Shown here one piece after another: positions 43,931-53,727 of a stretch of 64,000 nt of DNA (positions are counted from its first letter, which is position 1; each line of letters opens with the position of its first letter). The stretch is from Tragulus kanchil (Eukaryota; Chordata; Mammalia; Artiodactyla; Tragulidae). The position numbers and the translations under genes are program-made. A model generated the notes under the pieces. It saw nothing but the letters and a program-made list of their open reading frames with translations. It was not told the origin of the DNA and made no database searches. The stretch lies in assembly GCA_022376925.1 (NCBI GenBank), contig JAIOJX010000004.1, positions 173,691,501 to 173,755,500 of the forward strand, read 5' to 3'.

Positions 43931-44400
43931 TTGGTTTCCATGTAAACATTAGGATCAGCTTATCAATCTCCATCCCCCAAACACACACACAAGCCTGCTG
44001 GGATTTGGATGTGGGTAGCATTCGATCCGGGTCAATTTCAACTTGTTACAAGCTTGAGTCTTCTAATCCACGAACACGGCACCTCTCTCCACATTTCTAA
44101 AGATCTTGATGTCTCTCAATAATGTTCTGATTTTGCCATGTGGATGTCTTACACTTCTTTCATTTGATTTGTTCTTGGCTGTTTTGTGTTTTTTGATGTT
44201 ATGAAGGATTTCTTAAAATGTCATTTTCTAATAATCTGTGAGTGTTATAGAGAAATACGATTGACTCGGGCATGTTGACCTTGTGCACAGCAACCTTGCC
44301 AAGCGTATTAGCGCTAATAGATTATCTGTGCCTTCTTTGGGGCTCTCTGTCATAAGCAGTAACGTCCTTCATATATACAGACAGCTTTTCCCCAGTCCTT
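43931..44400 (-). mobile_element. L1 ORF2-region fragment, antisense (copy B plus its natural continuation)
   Basis: After copy B ends at 44234 the L1 text continues without a break: 'tgttgaccttgtgcacagca' at 44273, 'acaaccttgcc'-type text following. The right flank of copy B is therefore the authentic continuation, while the right flank of copy A (43140 on) is not. This orients the artefact. Confidence 0.78.
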
Positions 44401-44429
44401 TCACTTTTTTCCCTCGTCTGCTGGCCTGG

Positions 44430-44595
44430 CCGGAGGCTGAGCAGATGCAGCGGCCGTGCAGGTTCAAGCCCTGGGCCGGAAGGGGCTGGAGGAGGAGACG
44501 GCTGCCCGCTCCAACACTCTTGCCTGGAGACGCCCATGGACAGAGGAACCCGGCGGGCTGCCGTCCACGGGTCAGAGTCAGACGAACTGAATCAG
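44430..44595 (+). mobile_element. BovA SINE fragment, sense
   Basis: 'caacactcttgcctggagac' at 44513, then 'catggacagaggaacccggc', then 'gggctgccgtccacgggtca'. Head poorly preserved. Confidence 0.8.
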
Positions 44596-45454
44596 CTGAG
44601 CCCCCACACCCCCTTTCAGAGGCCCAGCTGTGCTGACGGTCATCCTTGGTGGTCTCTGAACCCCATTTTTTTTCTTCTCACGATCGTAAATCTGCTGAAG
44701 GTTCTGCTTAGCTTTTCAGTCTCCTGGCAGCCCCTTTGCGCCAGGCTCACGCTGCTCAGGACTCCGCACGTTTCTGGAAGGGGAGATGGAGAGCGTACTG
44801 GGCTCACCTCTCGGTGCTTCTCGCCTGAAATCTAGACCCTCCTGTCCTGGTGCCCCGACAGCCCTCAGCTCCAGGTGTCGTCTCCCCAGCCCCGGGAGCG
44901 TTCTAAGAGCTCTGATCAGCTGCCGCTTTCTTTCTCTCTCTCTTTTTCTCTCTCTTTTTTTTTTTTGACTTTGCTCCTTGGCCCCTTGGAACAGCTGCCT
45001 ACAAATTGGCAGATGTCTCTGGGGAACATCAGGGTGAACTCCCAGCTCCGACTTAATGAGTCTCCCTCCTCCCTGGAGCTGGCCCCTCTGGTCCCGGCGG
45101 CCTCGCAGCTCTCTTACGCCTTTGAACAGACACTCTGTGCATTTTATCTCCCTTTGCTCTTCGCTAGGCGATCAGGAAGGAGGGTGGGCAAGAGGCAGTG
45201 CTGGCCTCAACTCCGCCGGTGGCCGCAGCGATGGCAGAAGATGGACTGAGCGTGTGGAGGTCACACGGTTCATCGGGGGCGGAGGAGCGCGTAGTGAAGG
45301 CGGGCACACATCACCAACGCCAGGCTCCCGCCGGCTTCTCTCTGGACACCCAGACCTCTTCCCTGCTCCTTCCCGGTTACAGCCCTGACCCTGCTGTGGA
45401 CATCACCCGTGTCCTTGTCCGCCTCCCTCAGGCTGTCGGTGGCTCTGCCGTGGA
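44596..45454. other. Unique stretch with a CT/poly-T tract
   Basis: A simple CT-rich tract ending in a T run lies at 44926-44967. Otherwise it is mixed-composition DNA with no recognised gene. Confidence 0.5.
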
Positions 45455-45630
45455 GAAGTTACCTGTGATGCGGGCGACACGGGTTCGAGCTCTGAGTCAG
45501 GAAGACCCCCTGGAGGAGGAGGCAGCAACCCACTCCCAAATTCCTGCCTGGGAAATCGCGCGGACAGAGGAGCTGGGCCGGCTACGGTCCACGGGGCCAC
45601 GGAAGAGCGGGACAGGGTGGAGCACCCAAG
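45455..45630 (+). mobile_element. Bov-tA/BovA SINE, sense, diverged
   Basis: 'gcgggcgacacgggttcgag' at 45470 is the tRNA-derived box-B region. The body follows through 'cgcggacagaggagctggg' near 45557 and 'ccacggggccacggaagag'. Confidence 0.82.
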
Positions 45631-46062
45631 CCACCGCCACCGCCTCCTTCTCCAGCGGGAGCTCCACGTCCCCAGGGTTGCCCAGCCCTGAGGGGACTGC
45701 AGGTCACGGAGGAAATGCATTACTAAAGGAATGTGGATCTGTCCAGCAATGACCCGTGGTGAGGCTAGCGTCTCCTGGGTCCAGAGGCCCCTGGCACCGA
45801 CCGCCTGGGCCCAGGCGAGGGGCCGCACGGCGCGGCTGAGCTCTCGGAGGCTCCCCAGGCCCCAGCCCATCTGCTCTCCCGGCAGCTGGCAGCCTGGGCC
45901 CCGCTGTAACTGGGTCACTGGACGAGTCCCGAGGCTGTTCCCGAGGCAATGCCCCGTGCCAGCCGTGCCCGGCCCTCCCTGCTCCCGTCCAGGCCACGCT
46001 GGCGGCCCCCCAGCCCTCTCTCAGGTCCGAGGGCGTGTGCAGCAGAGGCAGGTCTCCCCCTG
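45631..46062. other. Unique GC-rich stretch
   Basis: No gene or repeat recognised. Confidence 0.45.
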
Positions 46063-46599
46063 GGGATGGGAGGGCTGCGGGGAGTGGGCGCCGGCCTCGG
46101 CCTGGAGGAGGAACAGAGCGCGCCATCACCACTGGCTACAATGTAGCTTCCCTTGCGAGCCGGGTTTAGACCAATTACAAAAGCAGCCTCGTGCCACGCA
46201 GCGTTCACACCCGACCTCCACGCTCACTCCCGGCCAGTCTCTCCCCGGCTTCCCACCCCTTCTCTCCTGGCCCAGCGAGGAGCCACAGCCCCCGGACCAT
46301 CCGGGCCTCCGCTGGTGGTGGAGCCGGGGTGCCTGCAGGGCAGGGCGCGGGACGCAGGGAGCCGACAGAAGGGCCGCCGGGCGGGCTCAGCGCGGGCGCA
46401 TCTCTCTCTGGCCTCAGACGGGGATGTTCTGAGGCGCTGTGGACGGTGTGCGGGCAGAGCCTGGAGGTGAAGTCAGAGGAGGGGGCACGCCTGTTCAGGC
46501 GGCCCGGGGCTGATGCGCTGGGGTCTCGGGGGCCGGATCCGGCTCTTTCTGGAGGCTCCAGCAGTTTCTGACTCCAGGTTAAACGCTTTTCCCGACTCC

Positions 46600-47090
46600 C
46601 ACATCCGTGCACGACTAGCTTTGACTGTGTGGACCTTTGTCGGCCAGGCGACGTCTCTGCTTTTCAACGGACTATCCAGGTTTGCCGTAGCTTGTCCTCC
46701 CAGGAGCGAGCGCCTTCTGATTTCATGGCTGCCGTCTCTGCCCGAGTGATGTTAGAGCCCAGGGGGAGGAGATCGGCCGCCACTTTCACCTCCTCCCCGT
46801 TTATGTGCCGTGAAGTGATGGGGTCAGATGCCATGATCTCAGTTTTCCTAAGACAGGGCTTTAAGCCGGCTTTTCACTCTCCTCTTTCACCCACATCCAG
46901 AGGCACTTTAGCTCCTCCTCATTCAGCCGTGAAAGCGGCAGCCTCTGCACGTCTGAGTTGCTGCTGTTCCTCCTGGAAATCGTGATTCCACTTGTGCGTC
47001 CTCCGACCCGGCCTTTCTCACGATGTGCTCCGCTCTGGTTTGGATATTGCGAGAGAAACACCCGAACTGCTTTCGTGACGACGGGGCCTG
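46600..47090 (-). mobile_element. BovB LINE fragment, antisense (copy A)
   Basis: 'tgtggacctttgtcggccag' at 46628, 'gtgaagtgatggggtcagat' at 46810, 'ttttcactctcctctttcac' at 46872. These are BovB interior sequence, CpG-rich and diverged. Second copy at 47678-48168. Confidence 0.88.
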
Positions 47091-47677
47091 GGCTGTCGGG
47101 AGAGCAGGGCTGGCGGCCAGCGAGTCCCCCGCGTCCACCTGGGATGGGAGGGCTGCGGGGAGTGGGCGCCGGCCTCGGCCTGGAGGAGGAACAGAGCGCG
47201 CCATCACCACTGGCTACAATGTAGCTTCCCTTGCGAGCCGGGTTTAGACCAATTACAAAAGCAGCCTCGTGCCACGCAGCGTTCACACCCGACCTCCACG
47301 CTCACTCCCGGCCAGTCTCTCCCCGGCTTCCCACCCCTTCTCTCCTGGCCCAGCGAGGAGCCACAGCCCCCGGACCATCCGGGCCTCCGCTGGTGGTGGA
47401 GCCGGGGTGCCTGCAGGGCAGGGCGCGGGACGCAGGGAGCCGACAGAAGGGCCGCCGGGCGGGCTCAGCGCGGGCGCATCTCTCTCTGGCCTCAGACGGG
47501 GATGTTCTGAGGCGCTGTGGACGGTGTGCGGGCAGAGCCTGGAGGTGAAGTCAGAGGAGGGGGCACGCCTGTTCAGGCGGCCCGGGGCTGATGCGCTGGG
47601 GTCTCGGGGGCCGGATCCGGCTCTTTCTGGAGGCTCCAGCAGTTTCTGACTCCAGGTTAAACGCTTTTCCCGACTCC

Positions 47678-48168
47678 CACATCCGTGCACGACTAGCTTT
47701 GACTGTGTGGACCTTTGTCGGCCAGGCGACGTCTCTGCTTTTCAACGGACTATCCAGGTTTGCCGTAGCTTGTCCTCCCAGGAGCGAGCGCCTTCTGATT
47801 TCATGGCTGCCGTCTCTGCCCGAGTGATGTTAGAGCCCAGGGGGAGGAGATCGGCCGCCACTTTCACCTCCTCCCCGTTTATGTGCCGTGAAGTGATGGG
47901 GTCAGATGCCATGATCTCAGTTTTCCTAAGACAGGGCTTTAAGCCGGCTTTTCACTCTCCTCTTTCACCCACATCCAGAGGCACTTTAGCTCCTCCTCAT
48001 TCAGCCGTGAAAGCGGCAGCCTCTGCACGTCTGAGTTGCTGCTGTTCCTCCTGGAAATCGTGATTCCACTTGTGCGTCCTCCGACCCGGCCTTTCTCACG
48101 ATGTGCTCCGCTCTGGTTTGGATATTGCGAGAGAAACACCCGAACTGCTTTCGTGACGACGGGGCCTG
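47678..48168 (-). mobile_element. BovB LINE fragment, antisense (copy B)
   Basis: Duplicate of 46600-47090 carried in copy B of duplication 15. Confidence 0.88.
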
Positions 48169-48409
48169 GGCTGTCGGGAGAGCAGGGCTGGCGGCCAGCG
48201 AGTCCCCCGCGTCCACCTGGAGAGCCCTCAGGCCTCGTGGCATCACCCCGCATAAAGCCTTCGGGCTCCCTGGCCGTCCTCAGGTCAAGACCAGCCGTCT
48301 GAGCAGGGTCACTAAGGTCCTGTAGGCGCTGGCTCAGCCCGCGACCACCAGCTCCCCTCCTCTAGGCTTGGGCTGCCCTGAGAGTCTGTCATTGTTTCAC
48401 GTACGTCTT

Positions 48410-48680
48410 GAGCTCCTGCCTCGGGGCCTTTGCACAACCTGTTTCCTGGCCCGAGAATGCTCTTCCCCGCCTCTCCATGTTCCACTGGGTCCTTGGGGGT
48501 CTCAGCATGAATGTCCTTTGCTCAGGTGGGACTCCCTATTCTTCAGTTTGCAATTACGCTATTAGTAATGACCACCTGGTGACCCCTCCAGGGACCGCGA
48601 GCTCCTCAAAGAGCTGGTTCACCACCATATCCCTCTGATAGCCCGGCACCGTCACATGTTAGGTGCCCCAGGAATGTTTG
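48410..48680 (-). mobile_element. L2 LINE remnant, antisense
   Basis: 'ggggcctttgcacaacctgt' at 48423, 'gaatgctcttccccgcctct' near 48455 and 'tgaatgtcctttgctcaggt' near 48508 follow the order of the L2 3' end in antisense. Confidence 0.75.
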
Positions 48681-51479
48681 TCGAGTGACCACGTGAGAGA
48701 TCTCTGGCCTTGGCAGGCTTGGTTCTGGACTCTAGCTTCCCTCTGCCTCTTAACACTTTCTGTGAGCTCAGGCAGGTCCCTGGGGATGAGGCCAGAGGAG
48801 GCAGCAGGCTGCTGGGCGCGTTCCACGCTGAGCTGCACGCCGAGGCTGGCTGAGCCCACAAGACGCGAGAATGCCCTGCTGCCCGCGGCCCCCAGAGGAG
48901 GCGAACATCGGGACTTTGCCTGAGGAGCTGTTGGCAAGCACATCTGTGCGAGGTGGCCCGAGGGAGCCTCATCTCAGCCGATCGGCTCCCAGAGCTCCTC
49001 CTGACAAGGAGGAAGGAGAGTCTCCCCGATCCCGGCATTCCTTGTGCCCCTCGCGCACACACACACACACGCACACATCCCTTCCAGGCGCCTGTCCGTC
49101 TTGCACACTCCACCAGATAGATGGACAAGGGCCCCAGCTGCTGCCTGAGCCTCCAGGTTTCTCCACGGAGAGGAGGAATTAATCAGGCTGGAAGCAGCTG
49201 ACAAATGTGCCCTTGGGCTGCCAAGGCCAGTGCCACTGCACAAGCCAGCCCAGCGCCCCGCCCCGGGCAGGCCGGCCCCAGCCGCCCCCCGCTAGCGCCA
49301 CCCTGGGGCACCCCGGCCTGCATCCAGTGAACTCGCACGGGGGTCTGGGGAGCAGCGGGAGGCCGGGCTCTTCCTGACAACTGCCCTGGCCCAGAGGGCT
49401 CCGATCCTTCTCTAGGAAGGGCGCCGAGGAGGCACGCCGGGGGCCAGCTGCAGAGCAGGGGTCCAGAGGAGCAGAGCCTTTCTCGCCACCTGCGCGGGGG
49501 AGGGGAGGGCGCCGGCGCTGGAGTGAGCTTCCTGGGGGAGACTCCCTTGGCCCGCAGTCCAGGGATGGCCGGTGGGAGTCCCAGCCCTGATGGGGACCAG
49601 CTGGGGCCATAGACCCATCACTCTGGTAACAAGGGCACGGCCAGGACCCCTCCCGTGGGGCTGGGCCTTCAATGACCAGGCTCAGCTCACAAGACCCTGC
49701 TCAAGGCTCTGCTCTCTCCTGACTGCTCCCCCGGGGAGCCCTGTCCCCTCCCCCAGGTCTGCTCCCAGCCCCAGTCGCCCGGCTGAAGGCTCTTCGCCTC
49801 GAGCGACAGACCCTCCAGGCGCGGCCTCAGCAGGGGGTGGGGGCCTGGGGGCGGGACCAGCTCCAGTCTCCTCCGCCGCTCTGGGCGGACGCTACCCTCC
49901 CTGGCAGGACAGGCAGGGTCCTCAGTGTCGTTTTCCCCGGCACTGTGGAGGCATGCCAAGCCCAGGCAGGTCTAACTTTAAAAGTTGAGTCTCAGGGAGT
50001 GAAAAGCTCCTGGGGGCCCAGCCCAGCTCAGCGTGGTGGTCTGGGGGCCGGGAGGCGGTCAGGGTCTCCTCTGTCCCCGTCCTCCCTCCGTCCCCGCCTC
50101 TGGCTGTGGCTCTTACTCCTCACGGGCTGGGGTCCAGACAGGCCAGAGGAAGGGCAGAGAGCCTCCTCTCCGCCTGCGGCTCCTTGGGCAATGGCCGTCC
50201 TCCCCTTCTGCTTCCAGGACGCACCCTCTCCTCTGGGGGTCCCAATTTGGCCCCTAATTTGGCCCCAAATGAGCCCCTTGTCCCACGGCTCCTAGTACAG
50301 CTCCCCTCCAACTCCCTCCAGCTGCCTCTAGTCCCCAGAGGACCCCAGAGGACACTGGTCAGGCTCACCCATGTTCCTCCAGTAACTGCTAGCACGTGCC
50401 ACGCCTTTGTGCAAATGGAAGCCAGGCCCCTTCTTCCAGGCTGACCGCCTGGCTTTGCTTAGAGGCACGGCTGGAGTCCAAGCCCACTCACCTGGGGGTG
50501 ACTGCCTTTTGGGGCCTGTGCCCAGGGCTGGGCAGGCTTGGGTGTGCACCCCCCGAGCCTCCACCTTAGGCTCGCTGGTCACCCTGAGCTCCCCCACCTC
50601 AGCCCCCACCACCTGGCCTGGAGACCCGCGCTCCCACACGAGGCCATGAGGGCAGACGCTGCTTCCCGGACAGGAAGAGCCTGGCACACAATGCGCCCCT
50701 CCTGATACCAGCTGAGGGGTTGGTGGGGAGCCAACGCTCCGTGAAATAGGGCCTCTCCATCCTGGGCCAGGACGCCAGAACCTCGGGGGGACGGGGGGCA
50801 GCCGCTGAACCTCCCCAGACTGGTGCCCTCATGGGAAGTCCCCCCGAGCCCGCTGCCTCGGGGGGCGTCCCCGGATCCTCTTCCCACACCAAGGCCGAGG
50901 AGCCCACCCAACTCCTTCCTCACACCAGACTGCCCCGTGCTGGAGGAGGTCGGATGCGAGTGGCCTTGCATGGGCGTGGGGGCGGGGCGAGGGGAGCAGA
51001 GCGGCTGCTGCGGGCCGAGAGCGTCGCCTGCAGGAGCCTCCCCGGCCACCCCCGGCCGCAGGCTTCGCAGGGTCTCTGTCTAACGGGACACGTCTAACAG
51101 GAGCACGGGACACGTGCTCAGGGCCAGGCTTCAGGGCGGAGCCCTCCCCAACTTCCCGGAGGGCCACACAACTGGAAACAGGGTCCAGGACTGACCGGCT
51201 CAGGCTGGCCCTCCCCTGCCTCTCCCACGGCCGCCCTGGAGCCACGTAGTGGGGAGGGAGCCCTTTTCACAGCTGAGGAAGGGAGCCCAGCCAGGCAAAG
51301 GGACTGGCTTCAGACGCCAGGCCGCTCCCCCAGCCGTCCGTCAGCACACGTGCTGAGGGGCAGGGTGGCCCGCAGTCACACATCCCACCACGGGCGCCAG
51401 AGTGCCACGGGTGAGTCTTGGGGTCCCCCCTCCAGGTCTGTATCTTGGGCAAGTCACTTAGCCCTAGTCCTCCCTGGGC
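48681..51479. other. Long unduplicated GC-rich stretch
   Basis: This is the longest uninterrupted stretch without duplication or young SINE before 55.9 kb. A short CA repeat lies at 49055-49077. MIR text ('gggcaagtcacttagcccta' at 51449) marks the right end. Frames over 100 codons occur on both strands but none has a recognised domain or a convincing splice pair. No gene is claimed. Confidence 0.5.
49055..49077. repeat. CA dinucleotide microsatellite
   Basis: About ten CA units with one G interruption at 49071. Confidence 0.9.
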
Positions 51480-51515
51480 CTCAGTCTCTCCATCTGTGAA
51501 CTGGGTTGGATCATA
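51435..51515 (-). mobile_element. MIR remnant
   Basis: 'ggcaagtcacttagccctag' at 51450 and 'ctccatctgtgaactgggtt' at 51488 are antisense MIR. The left edge of duplication 16 cuts it at 51480; a shortened version occurs at 52607-52640. Confidence 0.8.
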
Positions 51516-53727
51516 GCCCTTGTCGCAGGTACTGGGCGTGAGGTCGGGGCACAGAGAGAGTTTGCCGTCACAATCACCGGCCTGTGCCGGGTGCTGGGAG
51601 GGAGAGAGAGACAGCGTCTGCCTGCCAGGCAGCAGGACAGACAGAAGCCAGCAGGTGCCAGACAGAGGAGGGGCCGTGAACCAGGCCTCGGTGGTCAGAC
51701 GTTTCCTTCTTTTCTGTGGTGAATGGAACAGGCACGTAGACGGCACCTGTGAGAGCCATGTCTCCTCTCAGACCCGGCCCCGACCTGGCAGGGAGCCCTA
51801 GGAGGCTCCCTGTCCCCCTCCGTCATGGCTTGCTTCGCTTCCTCTGCTCCTTTTAAAACCAGCGTCCACGCTCAGGGGCGCTGGGCATGCTTTTCAGCCT
51901 CAGAAAATGGGGATAAAAAATATGTGTCTTACTTCGGATGATAAGACAAATAAACTAGATCACGATGAAACGCGCTCACCGGCGCCGGGCCTTGGACAGC
52001 CGTCCGAAACCCGTCGGCCGCCTCGTCTCACCCCGGTTACTTCCAGACGCACTGAGTTCAGGCCACTTGAGAGTCCGCCGAGCGGCCCCGCGGCTCGCGG
52101 CGCTTCGGCCAGCGATTCGCTACCGTGGTAACCACAGCGACCAGCTCTCTGCCCGGGGCTCCTCGCCACGGTCTCCGGAGGCAGACCTGGGGCCTGGCTG
52201 CGACGACGGACGCCGGCTTCGCCCGGCGGGAATGGTGGAAGGCACCGCCTTTGAGACACTGGGGTGCTCTGAGAGCTGGGGGGACCAGCTCGGGTCGGCC
52301 CCGTGGGACCCGGGGGCTCCGCCAGCGACCCGCGCAGGTACTGGTGGGCTGCAGGCGGATGACGCCCAGGGGGTCCGATCCCCGGTGCCCTTTTCTAGCA
52401 GCAGTGCTGGCTGTGATCCGCTGCTGAGACCACCACGGGCCGGGCGGCCCAAACAAGATGCTCCCCGCAGCCCTGGAGGCCTGGAGGTCACGGGCAAGGT
52501 TTCAGCTTCTCCCGAACGCCCCTCTCCGCGTCGTCACAGGGCCGCCCCTCCACGGACTCCTCATCTCCTCTTCTACGACGACCCCGGTCCTCCTGGACGG
52601 GGACGCCTCAGTCTCTCCACAACTGGGTTGGATCATAGCCCTTGTGCAGGTACTGGGCGTGAGGTCGGGGCACAGAGAGAGTTTGCCGTCACAATCACCG
52701 GCCTGTGCCGGGTGCTGGGAGGGAGAGAGAGACAGCGTCTGCCTGCCAGGCAGCAGGACAGACAGAAGCCAGCAGGTGCCAGACAGAGGAGGGCCGTGAA
52801 CCAGGCCTCGGTGGTCAGACGTTTCCTTCTTTTCTGTGGTGAATGGAACAGGCACGTAGACGGCACCTGTGAGAGCCATGTCTCCTCTCAGACCCGGCCC
52901 CGACCTGGCAGGGAGCCCTAGGAGGCTCCCCGTCCCCCTCCGTCATGGCTTGCTTCGCTTCCTCTGCTCCTTTTAAAACCAGCGTCCACGCTCAGGGGCG
53001 CTGGGCATGCTTTTCAGCCTCAGAAAATGGGGATAAAAAATATGTGTCTTACTTCGGATGATAAGACAAATAAACTAGATCACGATGAAACGCGCTCACC
53101 GGCGCCGGGCCTTGGACAGCCGTCCGAAACCCGTCGGCCGCCTCGTCTCACCCCGGTTACTTCCAGACGCACTGAGTTCAGGCCACTTGAGAGTCCGCCG
53201 AGCGGCCCCGCGGCTCGCGGCGCTTCGGCCAGCGATTCGCTACCGTGGTAACCACAGCGACCAGCTCTCTGCCCGGGGCTCCTCGCCACGGTCTCCGGAG
53301 GCAGACCTGGGGCCTGGCTGCGACGACGGACGCCGGCTTCGCCCGGCGGGAATGGTGGAAGGCACCGCCTTTGAGACACTGGGGTGCTCTGAGAGCTGGG
53401 GGGACCAGCTCGGGTCGGCCCCGCGGGACCCGGGGGCTCCGCCAGCGACCCGCGCAGGTGCTGGTGGGCTGCAGGCGGATGACGCCCAGGGGGTCCGATC
53501 CCCGGTGCCCTTTTCTAGCAGCAGTGCTGGCTGTGATCCGCTGCTGAGACCACCACGGGCCGGGCGGCCCAAACAAGATGCTCCCCGCAGCCCTGGAGGC
53601 CTGGAGGTCACGGGCAAGGTTTCAGCTTCTCCCGAACGCCCCTCTCCGCGTCGTCACAGGGCCGCCCCTCCACGGACTCCTCATCTCCTCTTCTACGACG
53701 ACCCCGGTCCTCCTGGACGGGGACGCC
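51480..53727. repeat. Duplication 16: unit of about 1122 bp, 51480-52607 and 52607-53727
   Basis: Two head-to-tail copies, offset 1127 falling to 1120. All length differences are losses in the first 180 bases of copy B: five bases in the MIR text at the join, one C near 52644 and one G near 52787. Later differences are substitutions, including CpG changes near 51809/52930 and 52302/53424. Its right end overlaps the start of duplication 17, so about 90 bases occur three times (52513, 53633, 54768). No gene is seen. Confidence 0.95.
51960..52470. other. CpG-dense segment with an RFX/X-box-like palindrome (copy A)
   Basis: CpG dinucleotides are frequent and no repeat family is recognised. At 52120-52134 'gctaccgtggtaacc' is a near-palindrome resembling an RFX X-box. 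The plus frame covering 51965-52921 is arginine/proline-rich and continues across the join of duplication 16, so it cannot be a real coding sequence as assembled. Possible CpG island, low confidence. Second copy at 53080-53590. Confidence 0.4.

Larger units (their letters stand above)
42076..44234. repeat. Duplication 14: unit of 1095 bp, 42076-43139 and 43171-44234
   Basis: Two head-to-tail copies at offset 1095, with two C/T differences seen (42257/43352 and 42600/43695, the second at a CpG). The linker 43140-43170 is a contracted version of the flank before copy A ('gaggggcctctttctgtcct' at 42045). The unit contains an antisense BovB fragment followed by an antisense L1 fragment. No gene is seen. 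Confidence 0.95.
46063..48220. repeat. Duplication 15: unit of 1078 bp, 46063-47142 and 47141-48220
   Basis: Two head-to-tail copies at a constant offset of 1078. I saw no difference: the translated frames in the two copies are the same throughout. The join is clean. Each copy includes GC-rich DNA and an antisense BovB fragment. Zero divergence in CpG-rich DNA argues against an old duplication. Confidence 0.96.

Noticed and set aside
51960..52470. rRNA-like sequence
   Set aside because: The GC-rich text with 'tggtaaccacagcgacc' suggested rRNA at first glance, but I could not match it to any conserved 18S or 28S core segment.
51965..52921. 318-codon frame in CpG-dense DNA
   Set aside because: It crosses the join of duplication 16, so it exists only in the assembled order. 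No recognised domain.
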